Positions 28,681-36,952 of a DNA stretch of 64,000 nucleotides are shown here, in pieces (the stretch's first letter is position 1; each line of letters starts with the position of its first letter). Source of the DNA: Hyphomicrobiales bacterium (lineage in GTDB: Bacteria > Pseudomonadota > Alphaproteobacteria > Rhizobiales > Beijerinckiaceae); assembly GCA_930633525.1 (NCBI GenBank), contig CAKNFP010000002.1, positions 434,001 to 498,000 of the forward strand, given 5' to 3'. The notes under the pieces are model-generated. The model saw only the letters and a program-made list of their open reading frames with translations, was not told the origin of the DNA and searched no databases. A program made the translations under genes and the position numbers.

Positions 28681-28992
28681 TCAGCCCGCCTTGCGCGCGC
28701 GTCGGCTCACCATGTTATGGACATGGACATGGGCGCCGGTGGGAATGGCCGCGGTCGCGGTGCCGATCGACTGGCCGTATTTCAGGACGGCGTCGTCGAT
28801 CTCATGACGCCGTAACGCCAGTTTGTGCCCCATGGGGATGGGCTCCGTCAGCGAAACCTTTTGAACACCCGCTCCAATTCGCACCCGCGCCTCCCCGGAC
28901 AGATCACGCAATGCCACGGCGACGGTGTCGTCAGGATGGATCACCAGCGCATCCCAGGTCTGGCCCCTCTCGGGCGCATGGATAGAGGCCAT
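28681..28992 (-). CDS. UxaA/SuyA-like small subunit (SAF domain)
   Basis: Protein of 103 residues with a single SAF domain: DDTVAVALRDL, then SLTEPIPMGHKLALR and the His-rich end IPTGAHVHVHNM. In fused altronate dehydratase (UxaA) this is the N-terminal domain; as a separate small protein it resembles SuyA, the small subunit of (2R)-sulfolactate sulfo-lyase, and split UxaA-type sugar-acid dehydratases. ATG 28992 shares one base with the stop of the large subunit gene, so the two are translated together and should form one enzyme. It is the last gene of the lacI-led leftward operon. Confidence 0.85.
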   Translation of the reverse strand: MASIHAPERGQTWDALVIHPDDTVAVALRDLSGEARVRIGAGVQKVSLTEPIPMGHKLALRRHEIDDAVLKYGQSIGTATAAIPTGAHVHVHNMVSRRARKAG

Positions 28993-30185
28993 CAGAACGA
29001 TCCTCCGAAACGGGCGAAGCACTCGTCGCCTTCACCGAAAATTTCGCCCCAGGTCGCTGTGCCGGATGCAACCGCCAGCATCAGGTCTAACAGCTCAGCC
29101 GCAACCGCATCGGCGGCCCTCTCGCCGCGGAGCAGAGGGCTTGCATCGAAATCGATCTGCTCCGTCAACAAGCGGGCTGTACCAGGATGGCCGCTGATCT
29201 TGATCGTCGGCGCAAGCCGGCTGCAGAAGCTGTTGCCGGGGCCGGTCGTAAACAGCATGATCTGCGCGCCGGCTGCGGCAAAGCCCGTCAATGACTCGGG
29301 CGAGAAGCCCGGCCCGTCCATCACATGCAATCCGGGCCCCGATGGCGGTTCGGCGAAGGCAAGCACGGAGCGGATCGGCCGCTCGCCCGCCTTGGCAATC
29401 GCGCCGAGCGATTTCTCCTCGATCGACGAGAGCCCGCCGCGCACGTTCTCGTGGCCTGGGTTGTTATAAAGGAGATCGACGCCGAGTGCGGCGACCGCCT
29501 CCTCCCGGCGGGCCACGGCAGCGACGATCGCCGCGCCGATAGCCGCATCCGCCGCGCGCTCCGCCAACACGTGCTCGGCTCCCAGCCATTCCAGCGTTTC
29601 GCCAATGACGGCCGTTCCGCCCCGGTCGATGAGACGGTCGGCGATCGTGCCGGCCAGGGGATTGCTGATGATGCCGGAAGTCGCATCCGAATGTCCGCAT
29701 TCGATGCCGATGAACAGATCACTGACGGGCACCACGCTGCGGCGTTCTTCGGACAGATTGCGCGTGAGCCTCCCGCCTAGTCGGATGCCGCGCTCCGTGA
29801 GAAGGAGCGCATCCTCATGGACGTCGTCGAGCGTGATGATGACCACGGGCTTGCCCGACCGAGCCTCGATCGCCTCGCCGATGGCATCGGCGCTTGGCCT
29901 GTCCACGCCGACGATCAATGTCGCGCCGATATTGGGATGACAGCCGAGACCGACGAGCTGCGCCGTATGCATGGCCTTGTCGGGCCCGAGCTGGCCGCGG
30001 CCGTAGGGTGTCGCGACAAGTTTGCTCCCCGGCAAGGCTGCCGCTATGCGTTGCGCCGCCGGTGTGATCAACCCATTGATCCCGAGCACGAGCAAGCCAT
30101 TGCGCACACCCGCCCGGCCCAGCGGACGCGGGTAACCCAGGAAGCTCGCGGCGCCGTCCTGCGCCGCTCCTTGAACCTGCCCCAT
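28992..30185 (-). CDS. UxaA/GarD/SuyB-family lyase, large subunit
   Basis: Iron-dependent sugar-acid dehydratase or sulfo-lyase large subunit, 397 residues. Family blocks are GRAGVRNGLLVLG near the start, IGIECGHSDATSGIISNPLAG, the HENVRGGLSSIEEKSLG stretch, and AAGAQIMLFTTGPGN leading to PTIKISGHPGTAR. The last segment (TGPGN, KISGHP) looks closer to what I remember of SuyB than to altronate dehydratase, and the separation from the SAF subunit is as in SuyAB; other split members dehydrate L-fuconate and similar aldonates. So the reaction is either dehydration of an aldonate or sulfite elimination. The upstream lactonase gene (43 bases away) would deliver an aldonate. Confidence 0.82.
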   Translation of the reverse strand: MGQVQGAAQDGAASFLGYPRPLGRAGVRNGLLVLGINGLITPAAQRIAAALPGSKLVATPYGRGQLGPDKAMHTAQLVGLGCHPNIGATLIVGVDRPSADAIGEAIEARSGKPVVIITLDDVHEDALLLTERGIRLGGRLTRNLSEERRSVVPVSDLFIGIECGHSDATSGIISNPLAGTIADRLIDRGGTAVIGETLEWLGAEHVLAERAADAAIGAAIVAAVARREEAVAALGVDLLYNNPGHENVRGGLSSIEEKSLGAIAKAGERPIRSVLAFAEPPSGPGLHVMDGPGFSPESLTGFAAAGAQIMLFTTGPGNSFCSRLAPTIKISGHPGTARLLTEQIDFDASPLLRGERAADAVAAELLDLMLAVASGTATWGEIFGEGDECFARFGGSF

Positions 30186-30228
30186 CCAGCTCTCCCTTAG
30201 GGTCGTTTTTTGCTATCTGTCGTCGAGA

Positions 30229-31089
30229 TTAGCCGGCGTAGGACGGCTCGGGCAGACCGGCGACAGCGGGCTCGAAGGCGAGCACCGCACCGGCGAGCGG
30301 CTCCGCCTCATGTTGCTCCGGGCTCAGGCCCTGCGTCGCGGTCGTGATGAAAAGCGTACGCAGCCCCGGCCCGCCGAAACTGCAGGAGGTCGGATTCGAG
30401 ACTGGCAACGACACCAACTTGTCGAGGCGCCCATCCGGCGCGAAACGCGCCAAACTGCCAGCGCCAAAGCGCGCGTTCCAGACGAAGCCCTCCGCGTCGA
30501 CTGTCGCGCCGTCAGGCTTGCCGGGCACGACGCCCGCCGGCACGAAGGGCCCGCGCGCCCTGACTTCGCCAGTATCGACGTCGAGGTCGAGGCAATCGAT
30601 CGTGCCGCGTGCGGAATCGGCGACGTAGACCCGGTCGCCCGCCGGGGCAAAACAGATCGCATTGGGAACTGTCAGGCCATCAAGGATCCTCTTGCAGGCG
30701 AGACCGGGACCGACGCAATAGAGGCTTCCTGTGGACGCGCGTCCGAAATCCCACATTGTCGAGAACCAGATGCGTCCACGACCGTCACATCGGGAATCAT
30801 TGATACGATTCTCGACATGGCCTTCATCGACAGGCAGTAACTGCCGCAAAGCCGCGGTGACGGTGTCGAATGCATAAAGGCCGGACTTCAACCCAAGAAC
30901 AAGTCCGCCTCCGCGATGCAGCATCACGGCGCCCGCCAGTTCTGGCAGAGGCCACCGCGTCACGGCGCCGTCTGCATCGAGCCTGGCGACAGATGGCGCA
31001 CGAATGTCGACCCAATAGAGCGCTTCTTCCGTCTGCGACCAAACCGGGGATTCGCCCAGCACATCCATCGCCTGTGTGACAGCCCTCAC
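30229..31089 (-). CDS. SMP-30/gluconolactonase family sugar lactonase
   Basis: Six-bladed propeller lactonase of 286 residues. The metal ligands of the family can be placed: Glu13 (VLGESPVWSQ), Asn143 (LTVPNAICFAP) and Asp193 (GKPDGATVDAEG); the substrate-side asparagines are in NRINDSR (Asn94, Asn97). It should therefore be an active hydrolase of a sugar 1,4- or 1,5-lactone. The GTG start at 31089 overlaps the lacI stop (GTGA), and the UxaA-like lyase genes follow, so the order regulator, lactonase, lyase matches an oxidative sugar pathway in which the aldose dehydrogenase encoded at 36949-37995 makes the lactone. Confidence 0.88.
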   Translation of the reverse strand: MRAVTQAMDVLGESPVWSQTEEALYWVDIRAPSVARLDADGAVTRWPLPELAGAVMLHRGGGLVLGLKSGLYAFDTVTAALRQLLPVDEGHVENRINDSRCDGRGRIWFSTMWDFGRASTGSLYCVGPGLACKRILDGLTVPNAICFAPAGDRVYVADSARGTIDCLDLDVDTGEVRARGPFVPAGVVPGKPDGATVDAEGFVWNARFGAGSLARFAPDGRLDKLVSLPVSNPTSCSFGGPGLRTLFITTATQGLSPEQHEAEPLAGAVLAFEPAVAGLPEPSYAG

Positions 31090-32177
31090 GGTGCCTTCCC
31101 CTTGGCTTTTTTCCTGACGACAGCCGGCGCGCTCCGGCCGGATGCGGCCGTCGAGCCACGCCTGATGATTTCAAATCCCATATCGACGACACGCTGTTCG
31201 ATGGGTAGCCCGGCAATCCGATCGAGCAGCATTGTGCCGGCGCGAGCGCCAATCTCGAAACGCGGGATGCGCACTGTCGTCAGCGACGGATTGAGATTTT
31301 CCGCAATTTCCAACCCCTCAAACCCGGCGATGGCGAGGTCTTCCGGCACGCGGATGCCGAGACGCTGTGCCTCGAACAGCGCGCCCGCGGCGATATAGTC
31401 GCCGGTGCAAAACAGCGCCTCGACATCGGGACGCCGCTCGACCAGCGCGCGCAGTTCGTGGCCACCGGCCTTCAAGCTCATTTCCAACTCCACCACAAAG
31501 CCCGGGTCATCATCGAGCCCGCACTCGCGGATCGCCGCGCGATAGCCCGCCTGGCGCTCGCTCTGCCGCTCATTGTTCTTGGTGAAAGTCGTGAACAGGG
31601 CCACCTTGCGATAGCCCTGCTCGGCCAACATGCGCGTGACCTTGTAGGTCGCGTCGAAATTCGAGAAGCCGACGGCCATATCGATCGGATCCTTGGGCAG
31701 GATCGCGATTTCCACCGTAGGAATGGCGTTGTCCCGCAACATCTTGCGGGTTCTGGCCGTATGCGTCGCGCCCGTCAGGTAGATGCCATCGACCCGCCGG
31801 GCGAGAAACTCCGCGACAATCGTCTCCTCGTCCTTGGGCGCGAATTCGCTGTTGCCGAGAAGCAGATGATAGCCGCGCGCCTTGAGAACATGGCCAAAGC
31901 CATCGGCGAAATCCGCGGCGATCGAGTTGCGCAAGGTCGGGATGACCGCGCCTATCGTCATGGTCTGGTTCGACGACAGGCTGCTCGCCACACGGTTCGG
32001 GATATAGCCGGTCGCCGCGATGGCAGCGGAAATCTTCTTTCGCGTCTCCTCGGAAACGAGATGCGGAAAGGAAATGGCGCGTGAAACGGTCATCGGCGCG
32101 ACCCCGGCGAGCCGCGCCACATCGCGAATGCCGGCACGCTTCATTCCGCGCCCTGAAGGTTCCGAGACATCGACCAT
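31086..32177 (-). CDS. LacI-family repressor, GntR/IdnR-like
   Basis: Regulator of 363 residues from ATG 32177 (a shorter start, ATG 32144, MKRAGIRDVARL, is also possible). The helix-turn-helix is IRDVARLAGVAPMTVSRAIS, then the hinge GYIPNRVASSLSS. Several effector-domain stretches (THTARTRKMLRDNAIPTVEI, DMAVGFSNF, AIAGFEGLEIAENLNP) resemble E. coli GntR as I recall it, pointing to a sugar-acid or lactone effector. It is the first gene of the leftward operon and lies next to a near-perfect palindromic operator (32211-32230) that resembles GntR/IdnR sites. It probably represses both this operon and the divergent ABC operon. Confidence 0.9.
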   Translation of the reverse strand: MVDVSEPSGRGMKRAGIRDVARLAGVAPMTVSRAISFPHLVSEETRKKISAAIAATGYIPNRVASSLSSNQTMTIGAVIPTLRNSIAADFADGFGHVLKARGYHLLLGNSEFAPKDEETIVAEFLARRVDGIYLTGATHTARTRKMLRDNAIPTVEIAILPKDPIDMAVGFSNFDATYKVTRMLAEQGYRKVALFTTFTKNNERQSERQAGYRAAIRECGLDDDPGFVVELEMSLKAGGHELRALVERRPDVEALFCTGDYIAAGALFEAQRLGIRVPEDLAIAGFEGLEIAENLNPSLTTVRIPRFEIGARAGTMLLDRIAGLPIEQRVVDMGFEIIRRGSTAASGRSAPAVVRKKAKGKAP

Positions 32178-32210
32178 GCTTTTCGCATACTCTCGTCGCT
32201 TGACGTTGTC

Positions 32211-32230
32211 GAATGTTACCGGTACCATTC
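32211..32230. promoter_or_regulatory. LacI/GntR-type operator
   Basis: GAATGTTACCGGTACCATTC is symmetric at 18 of 20 positions around a central CCGG, the hallmark of LacI-family operators, and its core TGTTACCGGTA resembles the E. coli gluconate repressor site. It lies between the divergent lacI (start 32177) and ABC permease (start 32267) genes, where one bound dimer could block both promoters. Confidence 0.75.
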
Positions 32231-32266
32231 ATGACAATTCAACAAAAATCGTTTGGGAGGAGCCCA

Positions 32267-33139
32267 TTGGCGGCTCGACAGGACAATGGCGTCGCCGTTC
32301 CAGCGGACAAGAGCGTGCATGCCTATGCCAATACGGGTGCAGGCTGGCCAACACCCGCAATGACGCGAGTGCTCAGCTGGCTGAGTGCCGTTCTCGTCTA
32401 TATGCGTTCGATGGCCGTGTTCCTTTTGGTGTGGCATCTCGGCTCGATGTGGGTGGGAAATCCCATTCTCCTGCCGTCACCACTGGACAGCGCCGAGGCG
32501 TTGGTTGAACTTTTCGCCGACGGGGAAATCTTCAGCAACGTGGCGGCCAGCTTATCTCGCCTCGGTGTGAGCTTCAGCCTAGCTATCATGTTTGGCGTGA
32601 CTCTCGGTTTCGCCATGGGTCTTTACCGAACGATCTATGAGTTGGTGGATCCGCTCATCGAACTGCTGCGGCCCATCTCCGGGATTGCCTGGATTCCTCT
32701 CGGCATGTTCATTCTCGGTGTCGGCGAAGCCCTGCCGACAGCGATCATGTTCTATGGCGCTTTCTTCCCAATCGTCATCAATACTGTCGTCGGCGTCACC
32801 TCCGTCAATCCCGGGCTCATCCACGCCGCGCGGGTTCTCGGCGTCAGCCAGCGCTCCATTGTGCACCACGTCGTTCTGCCGGCCGCCTTGCCGAACATCC
32901 TCGTCGGTGCCCGGCTCGGAGCCGGCGCGGGCTGGATGGCCATGGTCGCGGCTGAGCTTATCGGCGCGCCGTCAGGCCTCGGTTTCGCCATCGAATGGTA
33001 CCGTGAACTGCTGATGACACCGAAAGTATTGGCTTTCGTCTTCATCATCGGGCTCCTCGGCTATCTGTTCGACCGGCTTTTGCGGGGTCTTCAGAGTCTG
33101 CTGACACCGTGGTCGCAGGCGGGAGGGACTATCTCGTGA
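32267..33139 (+). CDS. ABC transporter permease, NitT/TauT (SsuC) type
   Basis: Inner-membrane permease of the nitrate/sulfonate/taurine class, 290 residues. I choose the TTG at 32267, five bases after a GGGAGGAG site (32255-32262); the ATG codons at 32213 and 32231 fall within or just after the operator and lack such a site. Family blocks are SLSRLGVSFSLAI, PISGIAWIPLGMFILG and HAARVLGVSQRSIVHHVVLPAALP (the EAA-type loop). The stop overlaps the GTG of a second permease (GTGA), so the channel is probably a heterodimer, which is unusual in a class that commonly uses one permease gene. Confidence 0.85.
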   Translation: MAARQDNGVAVPADKSVHAYANTGAGWPTPAMTRVLSWLSAVLVYMRSMAVFLLVWHLGSMWVGNPILLPSPLDSAEALVELFADGEIFSNVAASLSRLGVSFSLAIMFGVTLGFAMGLYRTIYELVDPLIELLRPISGIAWIPLGMFILGVGEALPTAIMFYGAFFPIVINTVVGVTSVNPGLIHAARVLGVSQRSIVHHVVLPAALPNILVGARLGAGAGWMAMVAAELIGAPSGLGFAIEWYRELLMTPKVLAFVFIIGLLGYLFDRLLRGLQSLLTPWSQAGGTIS

Positions 33140-33906
33140 ACCTCCAGCTCCGCTACAAGCCCTTCGTCCTGCCGCTGCTGCTTCTGGCCATCTGGCAAAT
33201 CGCGGCTATGACTTATGCCCAGACAAGCCGGATGCCGGTTCCAGCCGACGTCGTGGCCACCGGCTGGCAACTTCTTTCCAGCGGCGAGTTGCCGCTTGCG
33301 ATGCTCCAGAGCCTCCAGCGCGTCCTCCTTGGCTTCGCTTGCGCCGCGTCGCTCGCGCTTGTCCTCGGGACAGCGATGGCGGCCTTCGAACCCATCGGTC
33401 GCAATCTCGATCCCATCGTTGAGAGCTTCCGGCCGATTGCGCCCATCGCGTTGCTGCCGCTGGCCATCCTGTGGTTCGGCACGGGAACGCCGGCGGCTGC
33501 CTTCATCGTCGGCTATGCGGCCTTCTTTCCGATGCTCGTCAACACCATTCACGGGGTGCGCAGCATCGACCAAGGGCTCATCCGCGCCGCGCGAACGCTC
33601 GGCGTCGGCAAAGCCACCATCCTGCGAACCATCGTCCTGCCCGGTGCGCTCCCCAATCTCTTCGTCGGCGCGCGGCTCGCACTCGGCATGGCGTGGACAT
33701 CGATCATTGCCGCTGAGCTCGCGGTCGGCGCAAAAGCGGGCGGTGGTTCCTCGGGCGGCATCGGCCAGATGATGTTCGTGTTCTACGCCTACAGCGTCGA
33801 TCTCTCCGGAATCATCGTCTGCATGATCGGCGTCGGCGTCGTTGCTCTCGTCATCGATCGCGGCATCCGCGCCATCGAATACTGGATGATCCCATGGAAG
33901 CGATAG
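33136..33906 (+). CDS. ABC transporter permease, NitT/TauT (SsuC) type, second
   Basis: Second permease, 256 residues, GTG start at 33136 overlapping the previous stop. It parallels its neighbour: LQSLQRVLLGFACAASLALVLG, PIAPIALLPLAILWFGTG and RAARTLGVGKATILRTIVLPGALP. The gene overlaps the ATPase gene by 13 bases. Together the two permeases would form the membrane channel of the sulfonate-type importer. In the NitT/TauT class cargoes include alkanesulfonates, taurine, nitrate and some aromatic or pyrimidine compounds. Confidence 0.88.
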   Translation: MNLQLRYKPFVLPLLLLAIWQIAAMTYAQTSRMPVPADVVATGWQLLSSGELPLAMLQSLQRVLLGFACAASLALVLGTAMAAFEPIGRNLDPIVESFRPIAPIALLPLAILWFGTGTPAAAFIVGYAAFFPMLVNTIHGVRSIDQGLIRAARTLGVGKATILRTIVLPGALPNLFVGARLALGMAWTSIIAAELAVGAKAGGGSSGGIGQMMFVFYAYSVDLSGIIVCMIGVGVVALVIDRGIRAIEYWMIPWKR

Positions 33907-34727
33907 ATTTAGCGACACCCAAGATCCGCCTTGAGGGGATCACGAAAGAATATATCGCGCCGCGAACCGGCCAGCGGACGCTCGCCATCTCCGATGTGTC
34001 ACTGGACATCTTCCAAGGCGAATTCCTCTGCATCGTCGGGCCCTCGGGCTGCGGCAAGAGCACGATCCTCAATATGATCGCGGGCCTTGCCGCACCGTCG
34101 CGGGGCGGCCTGACGATGGATGAGAAGCCCATTCGCGCGCCTGGCGCCGAACGGGGTGTCGTCTTCCAGGACTATGCGCTCTTCCCATGGAAGACGGTGC
34201 GCGAGAATATCGAGTTCGGCCCACGCTATCGGGCCTCCGCGCCCTTGTCGGCTGTGGAGCGCGACAAGCTTGTGCGCCACTACATAGACCTCGTCTCGCT
34301 GACCGGCTCCGAAGCCAAATATCCGCATGAACTCTCCGGCGGCATGCGCCAGCGCTGTGCTTTCGCACGGGCACTCGCGAACGAGCCCGAAGTTTTGCTC
34401 ATGGACGAGCCGTTTGCCGCGCTCGACGCGCAGACGCGCCTGATCCTGCAGGAAGAGCTGCTGCGCATCTGGGGCGAGGACTTGCCACGCGCCGAGCGCA
34501 AGACCGTCGTCTTTATCACCCATGGCATCGATGAGGCTGTGTTTCTGGCCGACCGCGTCGCTGTCATGAGCAACAATCCCGGACATATCAAGACGGTCAT
34601 GACTATCGACCTGCCGCGCCCACGCCGCGAAAGCCTGCGCGCGACGGCAGAATTCCAGAAACTCGCCGACGACATCTGGCAACTCATTCGTCATGAGGCC
34701 TATGAGGCGACCATAGACAAACACTGA
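33894..34727 (+). CDS. ABC transporter ATPase, NitT/TauT (SsuB) type
   Basis: ATPase subunit of 277 residues that energises the importer. Walker A GPSGCGKST, Q-loop region VVFQDYALFPWKTV, signature LSGGMRQRCAFARAL and Walker B VLLMDEPFAALD, followed by the H-loop ITHGIDEAVFLAD. The phrase FPWKTVRENI and the length are typical of SsuB/TauB. The gene starts inside the end of the second permease gene, which couples their translation. Binding-protein gene follows after 48 bases. Confidence 0.92.
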   Translation: MEAIDLATPKIRLEGITKEYIAPRTGQRTLAISDVSLDIFQGEFLCIVGPSGCGKSTILNMIAGLAAPSRGGLTMDEKPIRAPGAERGVVFQDYALFPWKTVRENIEFGPRYRASAPLSAVERDKLVRHYIDLVSLTGSEAKYPHELSGGMRQRCAFARALANEPEVLLMDEPFAALDAQTRLILQEELLRIWGEDLPRAERKTVVFITHGIDEAVFLADRVAVMSNNPGHIKTVMTIDLPRPRRESLRATAEFQKLADDIWQLIRHEAYEATIDKH

Positions 34728-34775
34728 ATTTCATAAGGAACGCCGCATCAAGCGGACGATGGGAGGGACAAGGCA

Positions 34776-35999
34776 ATGACAGTAAAACATTTTTCCCGGC
34801 GACGCTTCATCGCCACCGCCGGTGCCGCGGGCACAGCACTACTGGCCGCGCCGCATCTCGCGCGTGCACAGGAGGCCAAGATCTCTATCGGCCGCCAGCC
34901 CTGGGCCGCAGGCAATTCGCCGACGACGCAATATATGATCGACAACAAGCTTTTCGAGAAAAAGGCGAAGGAACTTGGCTACAACCTGACGGTCGACTGG
35001 CGCGACTACCCGTCCGCTCAGCCGATGGTCGAGGCATTCGTCAGCAGCAATCTCGACCTTGGCATGTGGGGCAACACGCCGATCATCCGCGGCCTCGCAG
35101 CCAAGCAGCCCTGGAGCATCCTGAATGTCGGCGAAGGGCATTTCCGCTTCGTCGTCGCGACGCGGGCCGATTCCAACATCCGGAATATTCAAGACCTCAA
35201 GGGCAAGACCGTCGGCGCACTTCTCGGCGGCGACCCCTACAATGCCTTTTCCCAGATCATTCTAGCGGAACTCGGATCCGGCAATCCGCGCGACTTCGAC
35301 ATCAAGATGATCAACACGCCGACCCAGGCCCAGGCCGCCACTATTCCACGCGGCATGGATGCGGCGGTCCTCATCTATCCGGCCTTTCTCAAGGCACAGA
35401 AAGAGGTGGGCACGGTCGGGATCGTCAATTCCTTCGGCTATACGGAGGATCACTACAAGGGCCCGGCCGGAGAAGGCGCTGGCCATCTGCTGGAATCGGT
35501 CAAGAAGTCCGCGTTCTATCCCGACGGATATTACCTGCACCGGTCGTTCTGGATGGCCCGGGACAGCTTGCTCGACCAGAATCCGAAGCTCGTCGTCGCC
35601 TTCATGGTCGCACAGCAGGAAGCGGTGAATGCCCTTGGCGGCATGTCTCCCGCCGCGATTTCCGACAGTGTCGAGAAGTATTGGGGGCTGCCCTCAGATC
35701 TCGGCGCCAAGGTGGTCGAGGACGAGGTGCTGTTCAAGCGTGGCTGGATCTGGCCTACCCAAGGTGATGTGAGCGCCATCGTCGAGACCTCCAAGTTCAT
35801 GGTGGAAGGCAAGCTCATCCCAGCGCCCCTCGACTGGAGCGTCGTGCTTGCGAACGTGGGGAAGGCCGCCCCCCTGATGCGTCAGGCCTATGAGATGAGC
35901 GGCTCGAAGCCGGAGCTCAGCGCGTTCACGGCGAGCGATGCCAAGGACCTGCGCGGCCTACCGACCTGGGAAAGCGGCCGCTGGACGGTGAAGAACTGA
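34776..35999 (+). CDS. ABC transporter substrate-binding protein, NitT/TauT (SsuA-like)
   Basis: Periplasmic binding protein of 407 residues with a Tat-type signal (SRRRFIATAGAAGTALLAAPHLARA). Mature start KISIGRQPWAAGNSP. The class-typical blocks are DLGMWGNTPIIRGLA and IQDLKGKTVGALLGGDPYN. It resembles alkanesulfonate/taurine binding proteins in general plan, but is longer than SsuA (about 320), so the ligand could be larger, for instance a sulfonated sugar. It is placed between the transport genes and two NAD(P)-dependent dehydrogenases in what appears to be one operon. Confidence 0.85.
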   Translation: MTVKHFSRRRFIATAGAAGTALLAAPHLARAQEAKISIGRQPWAAGNSPTTQYMIDNKLFEKKAKELGYNLTVDWRDYPSAQPMVEAFVSSNLDLGMWGNTPIIRGLAAKQPWSILNVGEGHFRFVVATRADSNIRNIQDLKGKTVGALLGGDPYNAFSQIILAELGSGNPRDFDIKMINTPTQAQAATIPRGMDAAVLIYPAFLKAQKEVGTVGIVNSFGYTEDHYKGPAGEGAGHLLESVKKSAFYPDGYYLHRSFWMARDSLLDQNPKLVVAFMVAQQEAVNALGGMSPAAISDSVEKYWGLPSDLGAKVVEDEVLFKRGWIWPTQGDVSAIVETSKFMVEGKLIPAPLDWSVVLANVGKAAPLMRQAYEMSGSKPELSAFTASDAKDLRGLPTWESGRWTVKN

Positions 36000-36049
36000 G
36001 TACTGACAAAGGTTGTGTCTCGGCGTCGAGCCTAAGAGGACAGTAAAAA

Positions 36050-36952
36050 ATGGATAGAATTGGGTTTCTCGGGCTTGGCACGATGGGCGGTCCGATGGCG
36101 CGCAACATTCTGCGCAAAGGCTATGTGGTCAAAGGGTTCGACCTCAATCCGGCCGCCATCGAAGCCCATGTCGCGGCAGGCGGTGAGGCGGCGCGCTCGC
36201 CCGGTGACGTCGCCGGAGGGGCCGATGTCGTCATCACCATGCTGCCCGACGGGCCCGACGTCGAAAAGGCGGTGCTTGGCGAAGGCGGGCTCATCCACGC
36301 GATGAAGCCCGGCTCGGTCCTCATCGACATGAGCACGATCGATCCGGCCGTGACACGCCGGGTCGGCGCGGCATTGGCCGAGAAGGGCATCGTCATGGTC
36401 GACAGCCCTGTCGGCAAGACGGTCGATCACGCGATCGCCGGCACTCTGACACTGATGGTGGGGGGTGACACCGCCACCATCGAGCGGGTGCGACCTATCC
36501 TGCATTGCATGGGCGCGGACCTCTTCCACTGCGGCCCGCTCGGCATGGGCGAGGCCCTGAAGCTCACCAACAATTTCCTCGCCGCGACCATTCTCTCGGC
36601 CACCACGGAGGCTCTCGTCATGGGGACGAAAGCCGGCCTCTCTCTCGAGTTGATGACCGACGTGATGCGCACGACGATGGCGTGGAACAACCAGCTCGCG
36701 GTCGCCTTGCCCAAAAAGGGACTGTCGGGCGATTTCAGCGCCGGATTCATGGTGAAGCTTGGCGAGAAGGATCAGCGCCTCGCCATCGCCATGGGCGAAG
36801 CGCTCGGTGTCGAGACGCCTGTCGGCGCCGCTGCCCACGCCACGCTTCGCGAAGCCAAGAACTCCGGCCTCGCCGACCTCGACGTGACCTCCATTCTGCG
36901 CCTGCGCGAGGAGAAGGCGGGCGTGACCGTGCGCATGAAGCAGGGCGCATGA
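36050..36952 (+). CDS. 3-hydroxyisobutyrate dehydrogenase family oxidoreductase, YihU-like
   Basis: Beta-hydroxyacid dehydrogenase of 300 residues. N-terminal NAD(P) fold GFLGLGTMGGPMARNI; catalytic Lys171 in MGEALKLTNNF with Asn174/Asn175. Where most relatives such as GarR and 3-hydroxyisobutyrate dehydrogenase have DAPVSGG, this protein has DSPVGKT (residues 118-124); E. coli sulfolactaldehyde reductase YihU has DVPVGRT at the same place, and several other stretches also match YihU better (AIAGTLTLMVGG, LSGDFSAGFMVKL). This suggests an aldehyde substrate with a charged group such as sulfonate. The basis is my memory of YihU, so moderately sure. The stop overlaps the next start (ATGA). Confidence 0.82.
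   Translation: MDRIGFLGLGTMGGPMARNILRKGYVVKGFDLNPAAIEAHVAAGGEAARSPGDVAGGADVVITMLPDGPDVEKAVLGEGGLIHAMKPGSVLIDMSTIDPAVTRRVGAALAEKGIVMVDSPVGKTVDHAIAGTLTLMVGGDTATIERVRPILHCMGADLFHCGPLGMGEALKLTNNFLAATILSATTEALVMGTKAGLSLELMTDVMRTTMAWNNQLAVALPKKGLSGDFSAGFMVKLGEKDQRLAIAMGEALGVETPVGAAAHATLREAKNSGLADLDVTSILRLREEKAGVTVRMKQGA

Noticed and set aside
28681..30185. Naming the lyase pair altronate dehydratase (uxaA)
   Set aside because: Fused UxaA is one protein, no uxaB or uxaC is near, and the split layout also fits SuyAB and fuconate-type dehydratases; the specific name is not supported.
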